From Aureliella sp046290675 (lineage in GTDB: Bacteria; Planctomycetota; Planctomycetia; Pirellulales; Pirellulaceae), in NCBI GenBank assembly GCA_046290675.1, contig JBKAHA010000016.1, positions 1-64,000 on the forward strand: a DNA stretch of 64,000 nt, read 5' to 3'. A program made the position numbers and the translations under genes. Shown piece by piece: positions 19,007-27,885 of this stretch (position 1 is the stretch's first letter; each line of letters starts with the position of its first letter). The notes below the pieces were generated by a model. That model had not been told where the DNA came from. It worked only from the letters and a program-made list of their open reading frames with translations, and did not search any database.

Positions 19007-19369
19007 CTAGGAAGCCATTTCTTCCAAGGTCGCGAGTTCGACGGAGATGTGCGCTGTTCGCTTCAAAATTCCGTAAGCCATACCTCGTGCACGTGGCCGA
19101 ATACGCTTAAACGACGGGCCGCCATCGATGCGAGCGTCTTTGACTACCAAACGCTCCGCGTTGACAGACTGGCCATTGTTCTGATCTGGATCCTGTGCAT
19201 TACCGACCGCACTCCGGAGAACCTTCTCGAGCATCCGAGCCCCACGATGAGGCTGATACTTCAACAGGTCCAGCGCTTCATCAGCAAACTTGCCACGCAC
19301 CAAATCCGCCAGGGGGCGCACCTTGCGAGCACTAATCCGTGCGTACTTGTGTGTTGCCTTGAATGACAT
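19007..19369 (-). CDS. rplV: 50S ribosomal protein uL22
   Basis: 120 aa. ATHKYARISARKVRPLADLVRGK at the N-terminus and the loop DGGPSFKRIRPRARGMAYGILKRTAHISV that reaches into the exit tunnel are diagnostic. It starts 14 bases after rpsS. Confidence 0.98.
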   Translation of the reverse strand: MSFKATHKYARISARKVRPLADLVRGKFADEALDLLKYQPHRGARMLEKVLRSAVGNAQDPDQNNGQSVNAERLVVKDARIDGGPSFKRIRPRARGMAYGILKRTAHISVELATLEEMAS

Positions 19370-19383
19370 GCCTCGAACCCTAT

Positions 19384-19653
19384 CTATTTCTTGCCTTTGC
19401 CGGTGTGGCCACGGAAGGTTCGCGTTGGCGCGAACTCACCGAGCTTGTGACCAACCATATCTTCCGTAACCAAGACTTTGAGGTGCTGACGACCGTTGTG
19501 CACCATGAACGTTACGCCCACGAACTCAGGCACAATCGTGCAACGTCGAGCCCAGGTCGTAATTGGCTGGTGTGAACCGGCCTCTTGTGCCTTGACCACT
19601 TTGCCATATAGCCGCGGGTCTACGAATGGACCCTTTTTGGTGGAACGTCCCAT
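19384..19653 (-). CDS. rpsS: 30S ribosomal protein uS19
   Basis: 89 aa. MGRSTKKGPFVDPRL and TWARRCTIVPEFVGVTFMVHNG, then GHKLGEFAPTRTFRGH, are family signatures. It sits in the head of the 30S subunit and contacts uS13. 21 bases after rplB. Confidence 0.98.
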   Translation of the reverse strand: MGRSTKKGPFVDPRLYGKVVKAQEAGSHQPITTWARRCTIVPEFVGVTFMVHNGRQHLKVLVTEDMVGHKLGEFAPTRTFRGHTGKGKK

Positions 19654-19674
19654 CTTCTATCCTGATCCGATTCT

Positions 19675-20532
19675 TTACTTGAGCTTGAGTTGACCGTAAC
19701 GCTTCGAGCGACGACGCCGTACGATCGAGCCGTTTGACGGCTTGCGTCGAGCACGTGTCGAACCGCCCTTGGTCGGCTTACCCTGTGGAGTTACAGGGTG
19801 ACGTCCACCCTTGGTACGTCCTTCACCACCACCGTGCGGGTGGTCGATTGGGTTCATCGCCGTACCGCGAACATGCGGACGCCGGCCCAACCATCGAGAA
19901 CGGCCTGCTTTCCCTAAAACAATGGATCCATGATCAGGGTTGCTTGCTCGGCCAACCGTAGCACGGCAGTTGCCGGGTACCCGGCGAATCTCACCACTTG
20001 GCATGCTGAGCTGAGCCCAATCGGCTTCACGGGCCATCAACGTTGCCATGGTGCCAGCAGAGCGGCAGAGAACTCCACCACGCCCAGGCTGCAGTTCGAT
20101 GCAAAACACTTCTGTTCCAGCAGGCATCGCACGTAGAGGCAAGCAGTTTCCAACTTTCGCCGGTGCTTCCGGGCCGCTTTCGACCTGATCGCCAGCCTTG
20201 AGGCCATCGGGAGCGATGATGTATCGCTTTTCGCCATCCGCATAAACCAATAGTGCGATTCGAGAGGACCTGTTAGGGTCATACTGAATCGAATCGACCT
20301 TTGCTGGAATTCCGTCCTTCGACCGCTTGAAGTCGATGATACGATACTGTTGCTTATGCCCACCGCCACGATGTCGCGCGGTGATCTTTCCCTGGTTGTT
20401 GCGACCGCCCTTTTTCTTCTTCGGACGAAGTAAGGATTTCTCTGGTTTCGCACCGGGGGTGAGCTCAGCAAAGTCACTCACCGACGCATTTCGGCGACCT
20501 GCTGACGTTGGCTTGTATTTGCGAATTCCCAT
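19675..20532 (-). CDS. rplB: 50S ribosomal protein uL2
   Basis: 285 aa, normal length is about 275. The C-terminal GTAMNPIDHPHGGGEGRTKGGRHPVTPQG contains the conserved peptidyl-transferase-proximal loop including the HPHGGGEG His. N-terminal KYKPTSAGRRNASVSDF is typical. Between rplW and rpsS. Confidence 0.98.
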   Translation of the reverse strand: MGIRKYKPTSAGRRNASVSDFAELTPGAKPEKSLLRPKKKKGGRNNQGKITARHRGGGHKQQYRIIDFKRSKDGIPAKVDSIQYDPNRSSRIALLVYADGEKRYIIAPDGLKAGDQVESGPEAPAKVGNCLPLRAMPAGTEVFCIELQPGRGGVLCRSAGTMATLMAREADWAQLSMPSGEIRRVPGNCRATVGRASNPDHGSIVLGKAGRSRWLGRRPHVRGTAMNPIDHPHGGGEGRTKGGRHPVTPQGKPTKGGSTRARRKPSNGSIVRRRRSKRYGQLKLK

Positions 20533-20617
20533 TTTTCTTATCCAGCTAAACTGGCTTGTTCTGTTCCAAACTGGCGAAGAAGCCCGCCTCTTCTGCTACA
20601 CGGCAGCTGGCTTGGCA

Positions 20618-20968
20618 TTAGAAGAAGTCGATCCTGTGCTCCGAGCTCAGCTTCACCACGGCCTTCTTCCAATTGCTCGTCACGCCCTGCCGATGGCGAT
20701 AACGCCGAGACTTCCCGCGGCGGTTTTGTGTCATGACCTTGTCCACCTTGACATCAAACAGCAGCTCGACAGCTTTGCGGACATCCGTCTTGGTGGCCTG
20801 CGGGTGAATTTCGAACGCGTAGTGATTATTGCGAGCAGCCCGGTGAACACCCTTCTCCGTTACGAGAGGACGAACGATCACCTGATGCGGCTCAAGCTCG
20901 AAACCCTTCTTTGCAGCAGTCGCACTCACGACACTCACCTTCAATTTCTTCTTAGTTCGTTGCTTCAA
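20618..20968 (-). CDS. rplW: 50S ribosomal protein uL23
   Basis: 116 aa. LEPHQVIVRPLVTEKGVHRA, NHYAFEIHPQATKTDVRKAVELLFDVKVDKV and the TQNRRGKSRRYRHRQG loop identify uL23 at the tunnel exit. About 20 basic residues (KQRTKKKLKVSVVSATAAKK) precede the core, longer than usual. It starts 6 bases after rplD. Confidence 0.97.
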   Translation of the reverse strand: MKQRTKKKLKVSVVSATAAKKGFELEPHQVIVRPLVTEKGVHRAARNNHYAFEIHPQATKTDVRKAVELLFDVKVDKVMTQNRRGKSRRYRHRQGVTSNWKKAVVKLSSEHRIDFF

Positions 20969-20974
20969 TCCGGA

Positions 20975-21610
20975 TTAGGCAGCCGTTTTAGCTTGACCCA
21001 AAATCCATTCCACGGCGTCCTTCGTCAGCACAAGTCGCTTTGGCTTCAGAACACACAACGCATTCAAATCAGCGGCTCGCGTTACACTTATGCCCTGAAC
21101 GTTTCGCGAGCTGAGATGGACCTGCGGCTCGTAATCGCCGGTTGCGATCGTGGCCGTCATGCCGTCCAAGCCAAGAGCCTTCAAGGTCGAAACCAGCTCT
21201 TTCGTCTTCGGCGCATCCATACTGATGCTGTCCAGCACAACCACTTCGCCATCAGCGAACTTCGACGCGATCGCCATCTTGGTTGCGGCGCGAATCGCCT
21301 TTTTCGGCAGCCGATAGTAGAACGAACGCGGTCGCAATTGCATGGCGTGGCCACCGCCGCGACGCTGCGGGGAACGCTTGGAGCCCATCCGGGCGTTACC
21401 AGTACCCTTCTGGCGGTAAAGCTTCTTAGTCGTTCCAGAAATCTCTCCGCGAGCCTTCGTACGCTTGGTACCCTGCCGCTGGTTTGCCATGTACATGACC
21501 ACGACGTCATGAAGTAACTGCTTGTTCACCTTCGGTGCGATCGCATCCGGATCAACGTCGATCTTTCCGACCTCAGACCCTTTTTGATCGTATACAGGCA
21601 AAGTAACCAT
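20975..21610 (-). CDS. rplD: 50S ribosomal protein uL4
   Basis: 211 aa. The tunnel loop RQGTKRTKARGEISGTTKKLYRQKGTGNARMGSKRSPQRRGGGHA is clear around residues 42-88. Together with uL22 it forms the tunnel constriction. In other bacteria uL4 represses the S10 operon; I did not identify a leader hairpin for this. Confidence 0.98.
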   Translation of the reverse strand: MVTLPVYDQKGSEVGKIDVDPDAIAPKVNKQLLHDVVVMYMANQRQGTKRTKARGEISGTTKKLYRQKGTGNARMGSKRSPQRRGGGHAMQLRPRSFYYRLPKKAIRAATKMAIASKFADGEVVVLDSISMDAPKTKELVSTLKALGLDGMTATIATGDYEPQVHLSSRNVQGISVTRAADLNALCVLKPKRLVLTKDAVEWILGQAKTAA

Positions 21611-21689
21611 CTTGTTTCCTAACCAACTACCAACCGGTATTCTGCAAACCCAAAAGCGACTTCCGAACCAATCAGGCCCGAAAAACGAC

Positions 21690-22385
21690 TCAGTTAGGGC
21701 CTACCTTGTTTGTCTCTCGGACGACAACGAAGCCACCATTGGGTCCGGGGACAGCCCCTTTCACCAAAAGGAGATTGTTTTCTGAGTCTACCTTGGCAAC
21801 CTTCAAATTCCTTACGGTTGTCTTTGCAGCACCGTAGTGGCCAGACATCTTCTGACCTTTGAAAGTACGGCCCGGGTAGGTCGCCATACTCGTGCCACCA
21901 GCATGGCGGTGACACTTCTTCACACCGTGCGAAGCACGTTGACCACTGAAGTTGTGCCTCTTCATGACACCGGCAAAACCGCGGCCTTTGCTGGTTCCGA
22001 TGACGTCAACCGCCTTCACTCCATCAAGGACTTCGGCAGTCACTTCGGCGCCAACATCCGCATCCCAGTCGCCCCGGAATTCACGGACGAATTTCTTGGG
22101 CTCGCAGTCTGGTTTCGCCACAACCTCAACACCTGCGGCGGATCGAGCTTTCGAACGCTTACTGCTAATCGCCGCGACCTGCCCACGCATCGATTTAGGA
22201 GCAAGACGACGAGGCTTATCGAGAAAGCCGAGCTGCACAGCCTCGTACCCATCGCGATCAACGGTCTTACGCTGAAGAACGTGACAAGGACCAACTTCCA
22301 GCACCGTAACGGGCACTACCGTGCCGTCTTCCTGGAAAATCTGCGTTGTTCCGACCTTGCGGCCGAGAATCCCTTTTGCCATCAC
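21690..22385 (-). CDS. rplC: 50S ribosomal protein uL3
   Basis: 231 aa. MAKGILGRKVGTTQIF at the N-terminus and GTSKGRGFAGVMKRHNFSGQRASHGVKKCHRHAGGTS in the middle are diagnostic. Two adjacent Met codons make the start ambiguous by one residue. It follows rpsJ after 134 bases, in which I see no gene. Confidence 0.98.
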   Translation of the reverse strand: MMAKGILGRKVGTTQIFQEDGTVVPVTVLEVGPCHVLQRKTVDRDGYEAVQLGFLDKPRRLAPKSMRGQVAAISSKRSKARSAAGVEVVAKPDCEPKKFVREFRGDWDADVGAEVTAEVLDGVKAVDVIGTSKGRGFAGVMKRHNFSGQRASHGVKKCHRHAGGTSMATYPGRTFKGQKMSGHYGAAKTTVRNLKVAKVDSENNLLLVKGAVPGPNGGFVVVRETNKVGPN

Positions 22386-22519
22386 ATTATTCCCGTTGAA
22401 CGCTTGCTAGCAGGGACCAGCTTTCGCTGTGTTACCCAGCCAGCATCCGTGCCATATACTCAGACTCAATTTGTTCCATGAATCGGCCACCAAAGTGGCC
22501 GCAAGAATCAGACGGCGAA

Positions 22520-22843
22520 CTACCGCGCAGTCGCCTTGATCTTGATATCAACGCCAGCAGGCAAACTCAACTTATTCAAAGACTCAATTGTCTTCGCAGT
22601 TGCCTGACGGATGTCGATCAAACGCTTGTGCGTTCGGATCTCAAACTGCTGCCGCGCCTTCTTGTCGACGTGCGGTCCGGATAGAACCGTGTATCGTTCG
22701 ATACGAGTCGGCAACGGGATCGGCCCGTGAACTTCAGAGTGAGTTCGCTTGGCAGTATCTACGATCTCTTGTGCACTCTGGTCTAGGACCGAGTGATCGT
22801 AGGCTTCCATTCGAATGCGAATGATTTCGTGCCCTGCCGCCAC
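22520..22843 (-). CDS. rpsJ: 30S ribosomal protein uS10
   Basis: 107 aa. IRIRMEAYDHSVLDQSAQEIVDTAKR and GPIPLPTRIERYTVLSGPHVDKKARQQFEIRTHKRLIDI are diagnostic of uS10 (NusE), which also joins antitermination complexes. The start is a GTG at 22843 with AAGAGGTAG upstream. First gene of the leftward run; tuf and the str genes are not next to it. Confidence 0.97.
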   Translation of the reverse strand: MAAGHEIIRIRMEAYDHSVLDQSAQEIVDTAKRTHSEVHGPIPLPTRIERYTVLSGPHVDKKARQQFEIRTHKRLIDIRQATAKTIESLNKLSLPAGVDIKIKATAR

Positions 22844-22934
22844 GACTCTACCTCTTAGTTACGATTACGAATTTGAGCGAATTGCTTCTTTATTCCGCGT
22901 GGTGCATAACTGCCTTCCACATGGAAAGCCCAGG

Positions 22935-22963
22935 AGTTTACGAGTGGGGTCAAAGACCGTCAA
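22935..22963 (-). promoter_or_regulatory. Probable sigma70-type promoter of the S10 operon
   Basis: Reading leftward, TTGACG (22963-22958) is followed after exactly 17 bases by TAAACT (22940-22935). This predicts a transcript start near 22928 and a leader of about 85 nt before rpsJ. Orientation, spacing and position all fit; no experimental support is available from sequence alone. Confidence 0.6.
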
Positions 22964-23194
22964 CGGCAAATGACATTCCAGAGCAGGATGTTTTGCCTTG
23001 AAGACTCATTGGGCTCGTGTGTAAGCGTCAAAGATTCCGTAGATCGCCTAGTCGGTGATCGGGTCGGCCCCGACGAAGCCGTCAGGACCCGGTTGCTCCT
23101 TGATTCTCTAATCCTTGAGCACCTATTGTCGGGAATCATGCCAGCATTTCTACACTATTTCCGCCAAGGACTTTGGCCAGCTTGTCACTTGGTC

Positions 23195-23227
23195 GTCCCC
23201 CGCTTTCGGGGCTAAGGCGGGGGGGAC
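23195..23227 (-). terminator. GC-rich hairpin after the symporter gene
   Basis: GTCCCCCGC at 23195-23203 can pair with GCGGGGG..GAC at 23218-23227, and a smaller CCCCG-CTTT-CGGGG hairpin lies inside. It is 30-60 bases past the leftward symporter stop and before the S10 promoter, so it may separate the two transcripts. No T-tract follows. Confidence 0.4.
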
Positions 23228-23254
23228 TCAATTTGGGGCTCGCCGATTTCTGCG

Positions 23255-24847
23255 TCAATTGCCTGCGCTGACGCCTGGCGGGTTGGGCTTTGGAGCTGCC
23301 GCCTCGGATTGGCCTGGGGCAGGTGGAGATGTTCCATCCAGGATGCAGCTCACATTGACGTCGCCGAGGACGTTAATCGTGGTCCTGCAGCGGTCGAGGA
23401 ACCAGTCTACGGTGAGGAGAATCGGGATTTTCTCAACGGGGAGTCCAACTGCCGTAAATACCAAGGTCATGGTCACAATCCCCGCTTCAGGGATTCCCGC
23501 CGCGCCGATACTGGCAATGATGGAAGTCACCACGACGGTCAATTGCTGGGTCAGGCTCAAGTCCTGGCCAATCATTTGGGCAACGAACAAAGCGGCCATC
23601 GCCTCATAGAGGGCCGTTCCATCGTTGTTAAAGTTCGCGCCGACGAGAGAACCTAGGCTCGCTGACTTTTCTCGCACCCCGACTTTTTCGCGAAGGCAGG
23701 CATAGGTCACTGGCATCGTCGCGGTTGAGCTATCGGTGGAAAAGGCCATGACTAGGGCATCACGCATTCCAGCCAGCATTTTTAGGGGCGAAACCCAACT
23801 AAAGAATTGGATGCGGACGAGGTACCAAAGCGTCTGCAATCCGAGCGCGAGGATCACAGCTAGCACAAACCAGCCCAGGCCTAAGAACGCCTGGAAGCCT
23901 TGGACGCCGATCACAGAAGCAACGACGCAGGCTACGCCGAAGGGGACCAGCTCGATGATCCAGTGCAAGACAACGAGCAATGTTCGGTAGGACAATTCGA
24001 CTAGTTCTTCTAGCGTCGTAAGTGGCTCGCTCTTCACGCCGCGTAAGGCAACGCCGAAGGCGACAGCAATGATGATGACCCCGATCACATTTTGACTGTC
24101 GCCAAGCGGTCCCAGGAGGCTCCTGGGGATATTGGAAATCAACTGCCCCAGCGGATTGCCTTCCACGGCCTCTTCATTAGGCAAATCGGATTCAGCGGAC
24201 GAAGCGGCTTCAAGCTGAACTGCCTCTGCGTGCTGTGTTGCTTCATCACTTGAAGAACGCGTTTCCTTGCTATCGCCCGGTGTGTTCTCATCGTTGTCTG
24301 GGAGGGGAGCAGCTGAACGGCTATCGCCGTCGGGTTGCGTGGCGATTGACGCAGCACCGTCCGAATCGGCGGTAACGGCAAGATTGGCGGGGGCCGTTGC
24401 AGTCGCCGCGCCAGGCTGGAGGATGTTGGCCACTCCGAGTCCAATAAAGATGGCGACGCAGGTATTCAGTAGCAGTAGTCCGGCGAGTCGGGCTATCGAC
24501 GACCTAGGTATATCCGAGGTCATTAGCACGTGGACCACCGCGATGAGGATCAGCGGTGGCGCCAGCGCCCCGAGGAGTTGCAGGATGACCTGGCTGAAGG
24601 GCTCGAACAACTCTGCGCGGGGGCCGAGTGCCAGGCCAATCAGGATTCCGATCAGCATTCCGCCTAGGATTCGCCAGTACAGAGGGATTGCCGACCATCT
24701 GGCAAACCAGCTGGTATTTGCGGATTCCTTTGGCGTTTTCTCGATTTCAGAAACGAGTTTCCTCCCTCTAGCCGCATTGGAGTCGGCGGGCGTTTCTTCT
24801 TGGTCTCGGGGCTGGTTCCCGCCGTTTTCCTTGGGGTTTTGGCTCAT
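23255..24847 (-). CDS. Dicarboxylate/amino acid:cation symporter (DAACS family)
   Basis: 530 aa, longer than the usual 400-430. Family motifs are present: a serine-rich MAFSTDSSTATMPVTYACL, GANFNNDGTALYEAMAALFVAQ, IGAAGIPEAGIVTM, and DWFLDRCRTTINVLGDV. It would import glutamate, aspartate or C4-dicarboxylates with Na+ or H+. Two additions are unusual: an N-terminal hydrophilic stretch of about 50 residues and a Ser/Asp/Glu-rich insertion of about 100 residues between helices 3 and 4 (around residues 150-250). The ATG at 24847 has an excellent GGAGGAATAG ribosome site. It is a single-gene unit. Confidence 0.9.
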   Translation of the reverse strand: MSQNPKENGGNQPRDQEETPADSNAARGRKLVSEIEKTPKESANTSWFARWSAIPLYWRILGGMLIGILIGLALGPRAELFEPFSQVILQLLGALAPPLILIAVVHVLMTSDIPRSSIARLAGLLLLNTCVAIFIGLGVANILQPGAATATAPANLAVTADSDGAASIATQPDGDSRSAAPLPDNDENTPGDSKETRSSSDEATQHAEAVQLEAASSAESDLPNEEAVEGNPLGQLISNIPRSLLGPLGDSQNVIGVIIIAVAFGVALRGVKSEPLTTLEELVELSYRTLLVVLHWIIELVPFGVACVVASVIGVQGFQAFLGLGWFVLAVILALGLQTLWYLVRIQFFSWVSPLKMLAGMRDALVMAFSTDSSTATMPVTYACLREKVGVREKSASLGSLVGANFNNDGTALYEAMAALFVAQMIGQDLSLTQQLTVVVTSIIASIGAAGIPEAGIVTMTLVFTAVGLPVEKIPILLTVDWFLDRCRTTINVLGDVNVSCILDGTSPPAPGQSEAAAPKPNPPGVSAGN

Positions 24848-25225
24848 CTATTCCTCCGGTCTGCACGACGAATTCGTCGTTGGGGCGATTGAGGTCAAAT
24901 TCCTCCGTGGCAACTTAATGGCGAGGAATATTCCATTCCTAGGCGCCGCCGCGAATGCGGCATGTAGCAGGAGAAAGTCCCCGGAGCTGCAGCCGCACCC
25001 CTGGGCCAGCTAATTCGTAGCCGCGAAGATTCCGCAAAGTAGGAGAGTCAAAACAGGAAAGGCAAGTTAGGAAAGCGCAAATTAGGAAAGCTCCGTTGAC
25101 AAATCACACTGGTTCGACGACGTTCTGCCTCTACAATTCAGACCCCGCCCCGACGGTTCCGACCAAGAAAGGGACCGGGTGGCGGGGCTGGTTCTCTCGT
25201 TGCTCGCTGTGCGACCAAGCCTGGT
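24848..25225. other. Intergenic region with three imperfect 14-15 bp repeats
   Basis: 378 bases between the leftward symporter and the rightward acidic protein. Three imperfect direct repeats built on GGAAAGC.CAA.TTA lie at about 25055-25091, with two exact TTAGGAAAGC copies at 25067-25076 and 25082-25091. A TTGACA occurs just after them (25096-25101) but without a well-spaced -10. No gene is seen. Confidence 0.5.
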
Positions 25226-25648
25226 ATGGCGACGTCATCGATTTTTGTTTTTTGTCACTTGGGTTTCTCAATGACCTTTACGTTTTCCGCAGCCGTTTTC
25301 TTCGCTGATCTCCTCGATTCTGGGGCTCGCGTCCCGATGCCAATCGGTTCTGGTGCGAATTTGGGCACTGGCTCCGCCGTTGTCGCAGAGGCTGACGATG
25401 AAGAAGACGAGGGCGATTCGGATACGGAGTCGGGCGATTCCGAAAGTGATGATGAGGACGCTGGCCAGCCGATCGAAGAGGAAGAGGAGGATGATCCCTT
25501 CGAAGACTTCGACGATGATGACTTTGACGACGATTTCGACGACGACTTCGAGGAAGAACTCGACGACGACTACGAAATCGTTCCAGATGACAGCGACATG
25601 TTCCCGCCCAAGACGGACGATGACGATTTGGTCGACAACGATCTGTAA
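25226..25648 (+). CDS. Small, highly acidic low-complexity protein
   Basis: 140 aa from the first ATG, or 125 from an ATG at 25271. The N-terminal 30 residues are hydrophobic (SMTFTFSAAVFFADLL) and might be a signal or anchor. From about residue 55 the protein is almost entirely Asp, Glu and Ser (for example DDDFDDDFDDDFEEELDDDYE). I do not recognise a domain. It could bind divalent metals or basic proteins, which is only inferred from charge. The opposite strand is also open here, as expected for GA-rich repeats, so coding status is moderately certain. Confidence 0.5.
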   Translation: MATSSIFVFCHLGFSMTFTFSAAVFFADLLDSGARVPMPIGSGANLGTGSAVVAEADDEEDEGDSDTESGDSESDDEDAGQPIEEEEEDDPFEDFDDDDFDDDFDDDFEEELDDDYEIVPDDSDMFPPKTDDDDLVDNDL

Positions 25649-25751
25649 GCTAGTCGAAGACGTCCAGAAGGTCCCGTAGACGCCCATAAAGCGTGTGGCG
25701 ACGAAACGTGTTTGTGTTCTTGCCGTAGCATGGAGTTGCGAGCCCAGCTCT

Positions 25752-27737
25752 GTGTGGTCTGCCGGGCGGCTTCCAACCAGTCCAGGGCCAATCAAGAAAG
25801 CGCCGGGCTAAACCGGATTGAAGTAGAGAATGAAAGAGTCTTACGAAGAAGATCTAGCCAATCACTTCGGCCCGGATCCGTACGCTGGGACTGGTGACAG
25901 TCTGGGTGTAGCATCGGTTAAGGGTACAGGCAGGCGAGCTATTGAGCTCCGAAATAACCCGCTCCCGTGTGCAGACCGCGTTTGATTGTTGGGAATGCAA
26001 TATACCAAGTCGCATTATGGCTAGTGACTTGATAACACGGCGGAGTCTGAGAACTTAGCATGTCTGGAAACTTCAATCGCGAGAACCGGGAGACCCCAAG
26101 AGCATCCATAGCGTCGCTAGGTGGAACTTTGCCTAACGATTTCCAGGATCGGTCGGAGAACGCCCCAGGCGGTAATGCCGACACGTACGCTGTTGGGGAG
26201 TCAGATGAGTCCATAGTACCGTCGACGGCTGCGAACAAGAGTGCCGCTGAAGCACTTGCGGAGCAGTCCGAGGAAAGGGACTCAGCCAATAGGAACGTTG
26301 TGCAGCCCACCTCAGCCCGAACATCGAGTCGGACTAAGCGAGAGTCACGGGGACTACACGGCGTGCGTGAACGGGCTCGATCGAGCCCGGACGTTCGCTT
26401 CACCTGCTTGCTACATCATGTCAACCAAAGGTGCCTGACCGAGGCCTTCTTCAACTTGAAGAAGCACGCCAAGGAAGGCATCGATGGTGTGACGTGGCAT
26501 GACTACGAAGTGAACTTGGAGGCCAACATCACGGACCTCCACGGTCGGATTCACCGAGGAGCCTATCGAGCCAAGCCAGCTCAACGTGCCTGGATACGTA
26601 AGCCCAAAGGTGGTCGGCGTCCGCTGGCCATCGTTTCGCTCGAAGACAAGATTGTCCAGACAGCGGTCCAATGGGTACTTCAGGCGATCTACGAGCAGGA
26701 CTTTCTCGACTTCAGCTATGGGTTCCGTCCTGGTCGTAATCAACACACAGCGCTAGATTCGCTGAGTGTGGCACTTACGACCAAACGCGTGAACTGGGTA
26801 TTAGACGCAGATTTGGAGTCGTTCTTTGACTCGCTCGACCACGAGTGGTTGATCAAGTTCTTGGAACACCGAATCGGAGATAACCGTATCCTTCGGTTGA
26901 TCCGCAAGTGGTTACACGCAGGCGTGATCGAAGAAGGATCGATGGTCCAGCAGAAGTCAGGTTCACCTCAAGGCGCGGTGATTTCACCGTTGCTTTCAAA
27001 CGTGTACCTGCACTACGTGCTGGACCTGTGGATTCACTGGTGGCGTCAGCAGAGCGGTCGCGGTGATGTAATCATCGTACGTTATGCAGACGACTTTGTG
27101 ATTGGCTTCGAGCGTCAGGACGAAGCAGAGCAATGCTTGGAAGCACTCCGAGCCCGCTTTGCGAAGTTCGGCTTGAAGCTCAACGATGAGAAGACGCGTT
27201 TGATCGAGTTCGGTAGGTTCGCTGCCCCGCGTCGAAAACGACGTGGTGAGGGACGCCCAGAGACGTTTGATTTTCTGGGTTTCACGCACCAGTGCAGCAC
27301 GACACGCCGAAGTAGCCGCTTCATCGTCCGCCGAGAGAGCATTGCCTCTCGAATGCGAGCCAAGCTTGCAGAACTCAAAACTGAACTCCGCAAGCGTTGG
27401 CACGATCCGGTCGGCGAGACCGGCCGCTGGCTCGGTCGAGTGCTTCAGGGTTGGCTGAACTACCACGCCATCCCATTGAACATGGAGAGATTGCAACAGT
27501 TTCGCCGCAGCCTCATTCGCTTGTGGCTGAAACAACTACGGCGGCGTAGTCAACGCCACCGCTGGACCTGGACTCGCATGTACGCCCTCGTGTCCAAGTA
27601 TCTCCCCAGACTTCGCATCATCCACCCTTACCCCGACACACGACATCATGCTCGACTAAAGGCAAGAGCCGTATGAGTGTAATACCTCACGTACGGATCT
27701 GTGCGGGGGGCTGGCGGAAACGCCAGTTCCTACCGCG
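25752..27737 (+). mobile_element. Group II intron (approximate bounds) encoding its reverse transcriptase
   Basis: The 5' bound is placed at GTGTG (25752), matching the GUGYG consensus; another GTGTG at 25693 is possible. The conserved leader (around 25830-26090) is non-coding structured RNA by family knowledge. The 3' part shows a domain V-like hairpin at 27666-27699 (GAGCCGTATGAG ... CTCACGTACGGATC) and a CTGGCG-GAAA-CGCCAG hairpin at 27711-27726 that fits domain VI. The reverse transcriptase stop codon (27674-27676) falls inside domain V. Flanking DNA shows no recognisable interrupted gene. Exact ends need an empty-site comparison. Confidence 0.75.
26060..27676 (+). CDS. ltrA: Group II intron reverse transcriptase/maturase
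   Basis: Up to 538 aa. Reverse transcriptase blocks are intact: GIDGVTWHDYE, RRPLAIVSLEDKIVQTAV, YGFRPGRNQHTAL, VLDADLESFFDSLDH, SGSPQGAVISPLLSNVYLH and the catalytic IVRYADDFVIGF. The maturase X domain follows (WLGRVLQGWLNYHAIP ... LKQLRRRSQRHRW). There is no C-terminal HNH endonuclease domain. The first 90-100 residues have no protein-like conservation that I recognise and probably overlap structural intron RNA, so a GTG at 26363 is a likely alternative start (about 437 aa). It should splice and mobilise its own intron. Confidence 0.93.
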   Translation: MSGNFNRENRETPRASIASLGGTLPNDFQDRSENAPGGNADTYAVGESDESIVPSTAANKSAAEALAEQSEERDSANRNVVQPTSARTSSRTKRESRGLHGVRERARSSPDVRFTCLLHHVNQRCLTEAFFNLKKHAKEGIDGVTWHDYEVNLEANITDLHGRIHRGAYRAKPAQRAWIRKPKGGRRPLAIVSLEDKIVQTAVQWVLQAIYEQDFLDFSYGFRPGRNQHTALDSLSVALTTKRVNWVLDADLESFFDSLDHEWLIKFLEHRIGDNRILRLIRKWLHAGVIEEGSMVQQKSGSPQGAVISPLLSNVYLHYVLDLWIHWWRQQSGRGDVIIVRYADDFVIGFERQDEAEQCLEALRARFAKFGLKLNDEKTRLIEFGRFAAPRRKRRGEGRPETFDFLGFTHQCSTTRRSSRFIVRRESIASRMRAKLAELKTELRKRWHDPVGETGRWLGRVLQGWLNYHAIPLNMERLQQFRRSLIRLWLKQLRRRSQRHRWTWTRMYALVSKYLPRLRIIHPYPDTRHHARLKARAV

Positions 27738-27885
27738 TTAGTTTAAAGTTGGGAAGAATTCCTCCCCGTCGCTAAGGCTCCGACCCTCCGCAAATTCCTG
27801 GCGAAACTCGGAAACAGAGGGTTAGGTATTGAATTGCTACTCAACCCAAGTTCAAACTTTGATTGCCCCTGCCAACCAGTCGCCA

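Noticed and set aside
25268..25795. 175-codon leftward frame opposite the acidic protein gene
   Set aside because: Arises from GA-rich repeats, giving Val/Ile/Phe runs; no ribosome site or domain.
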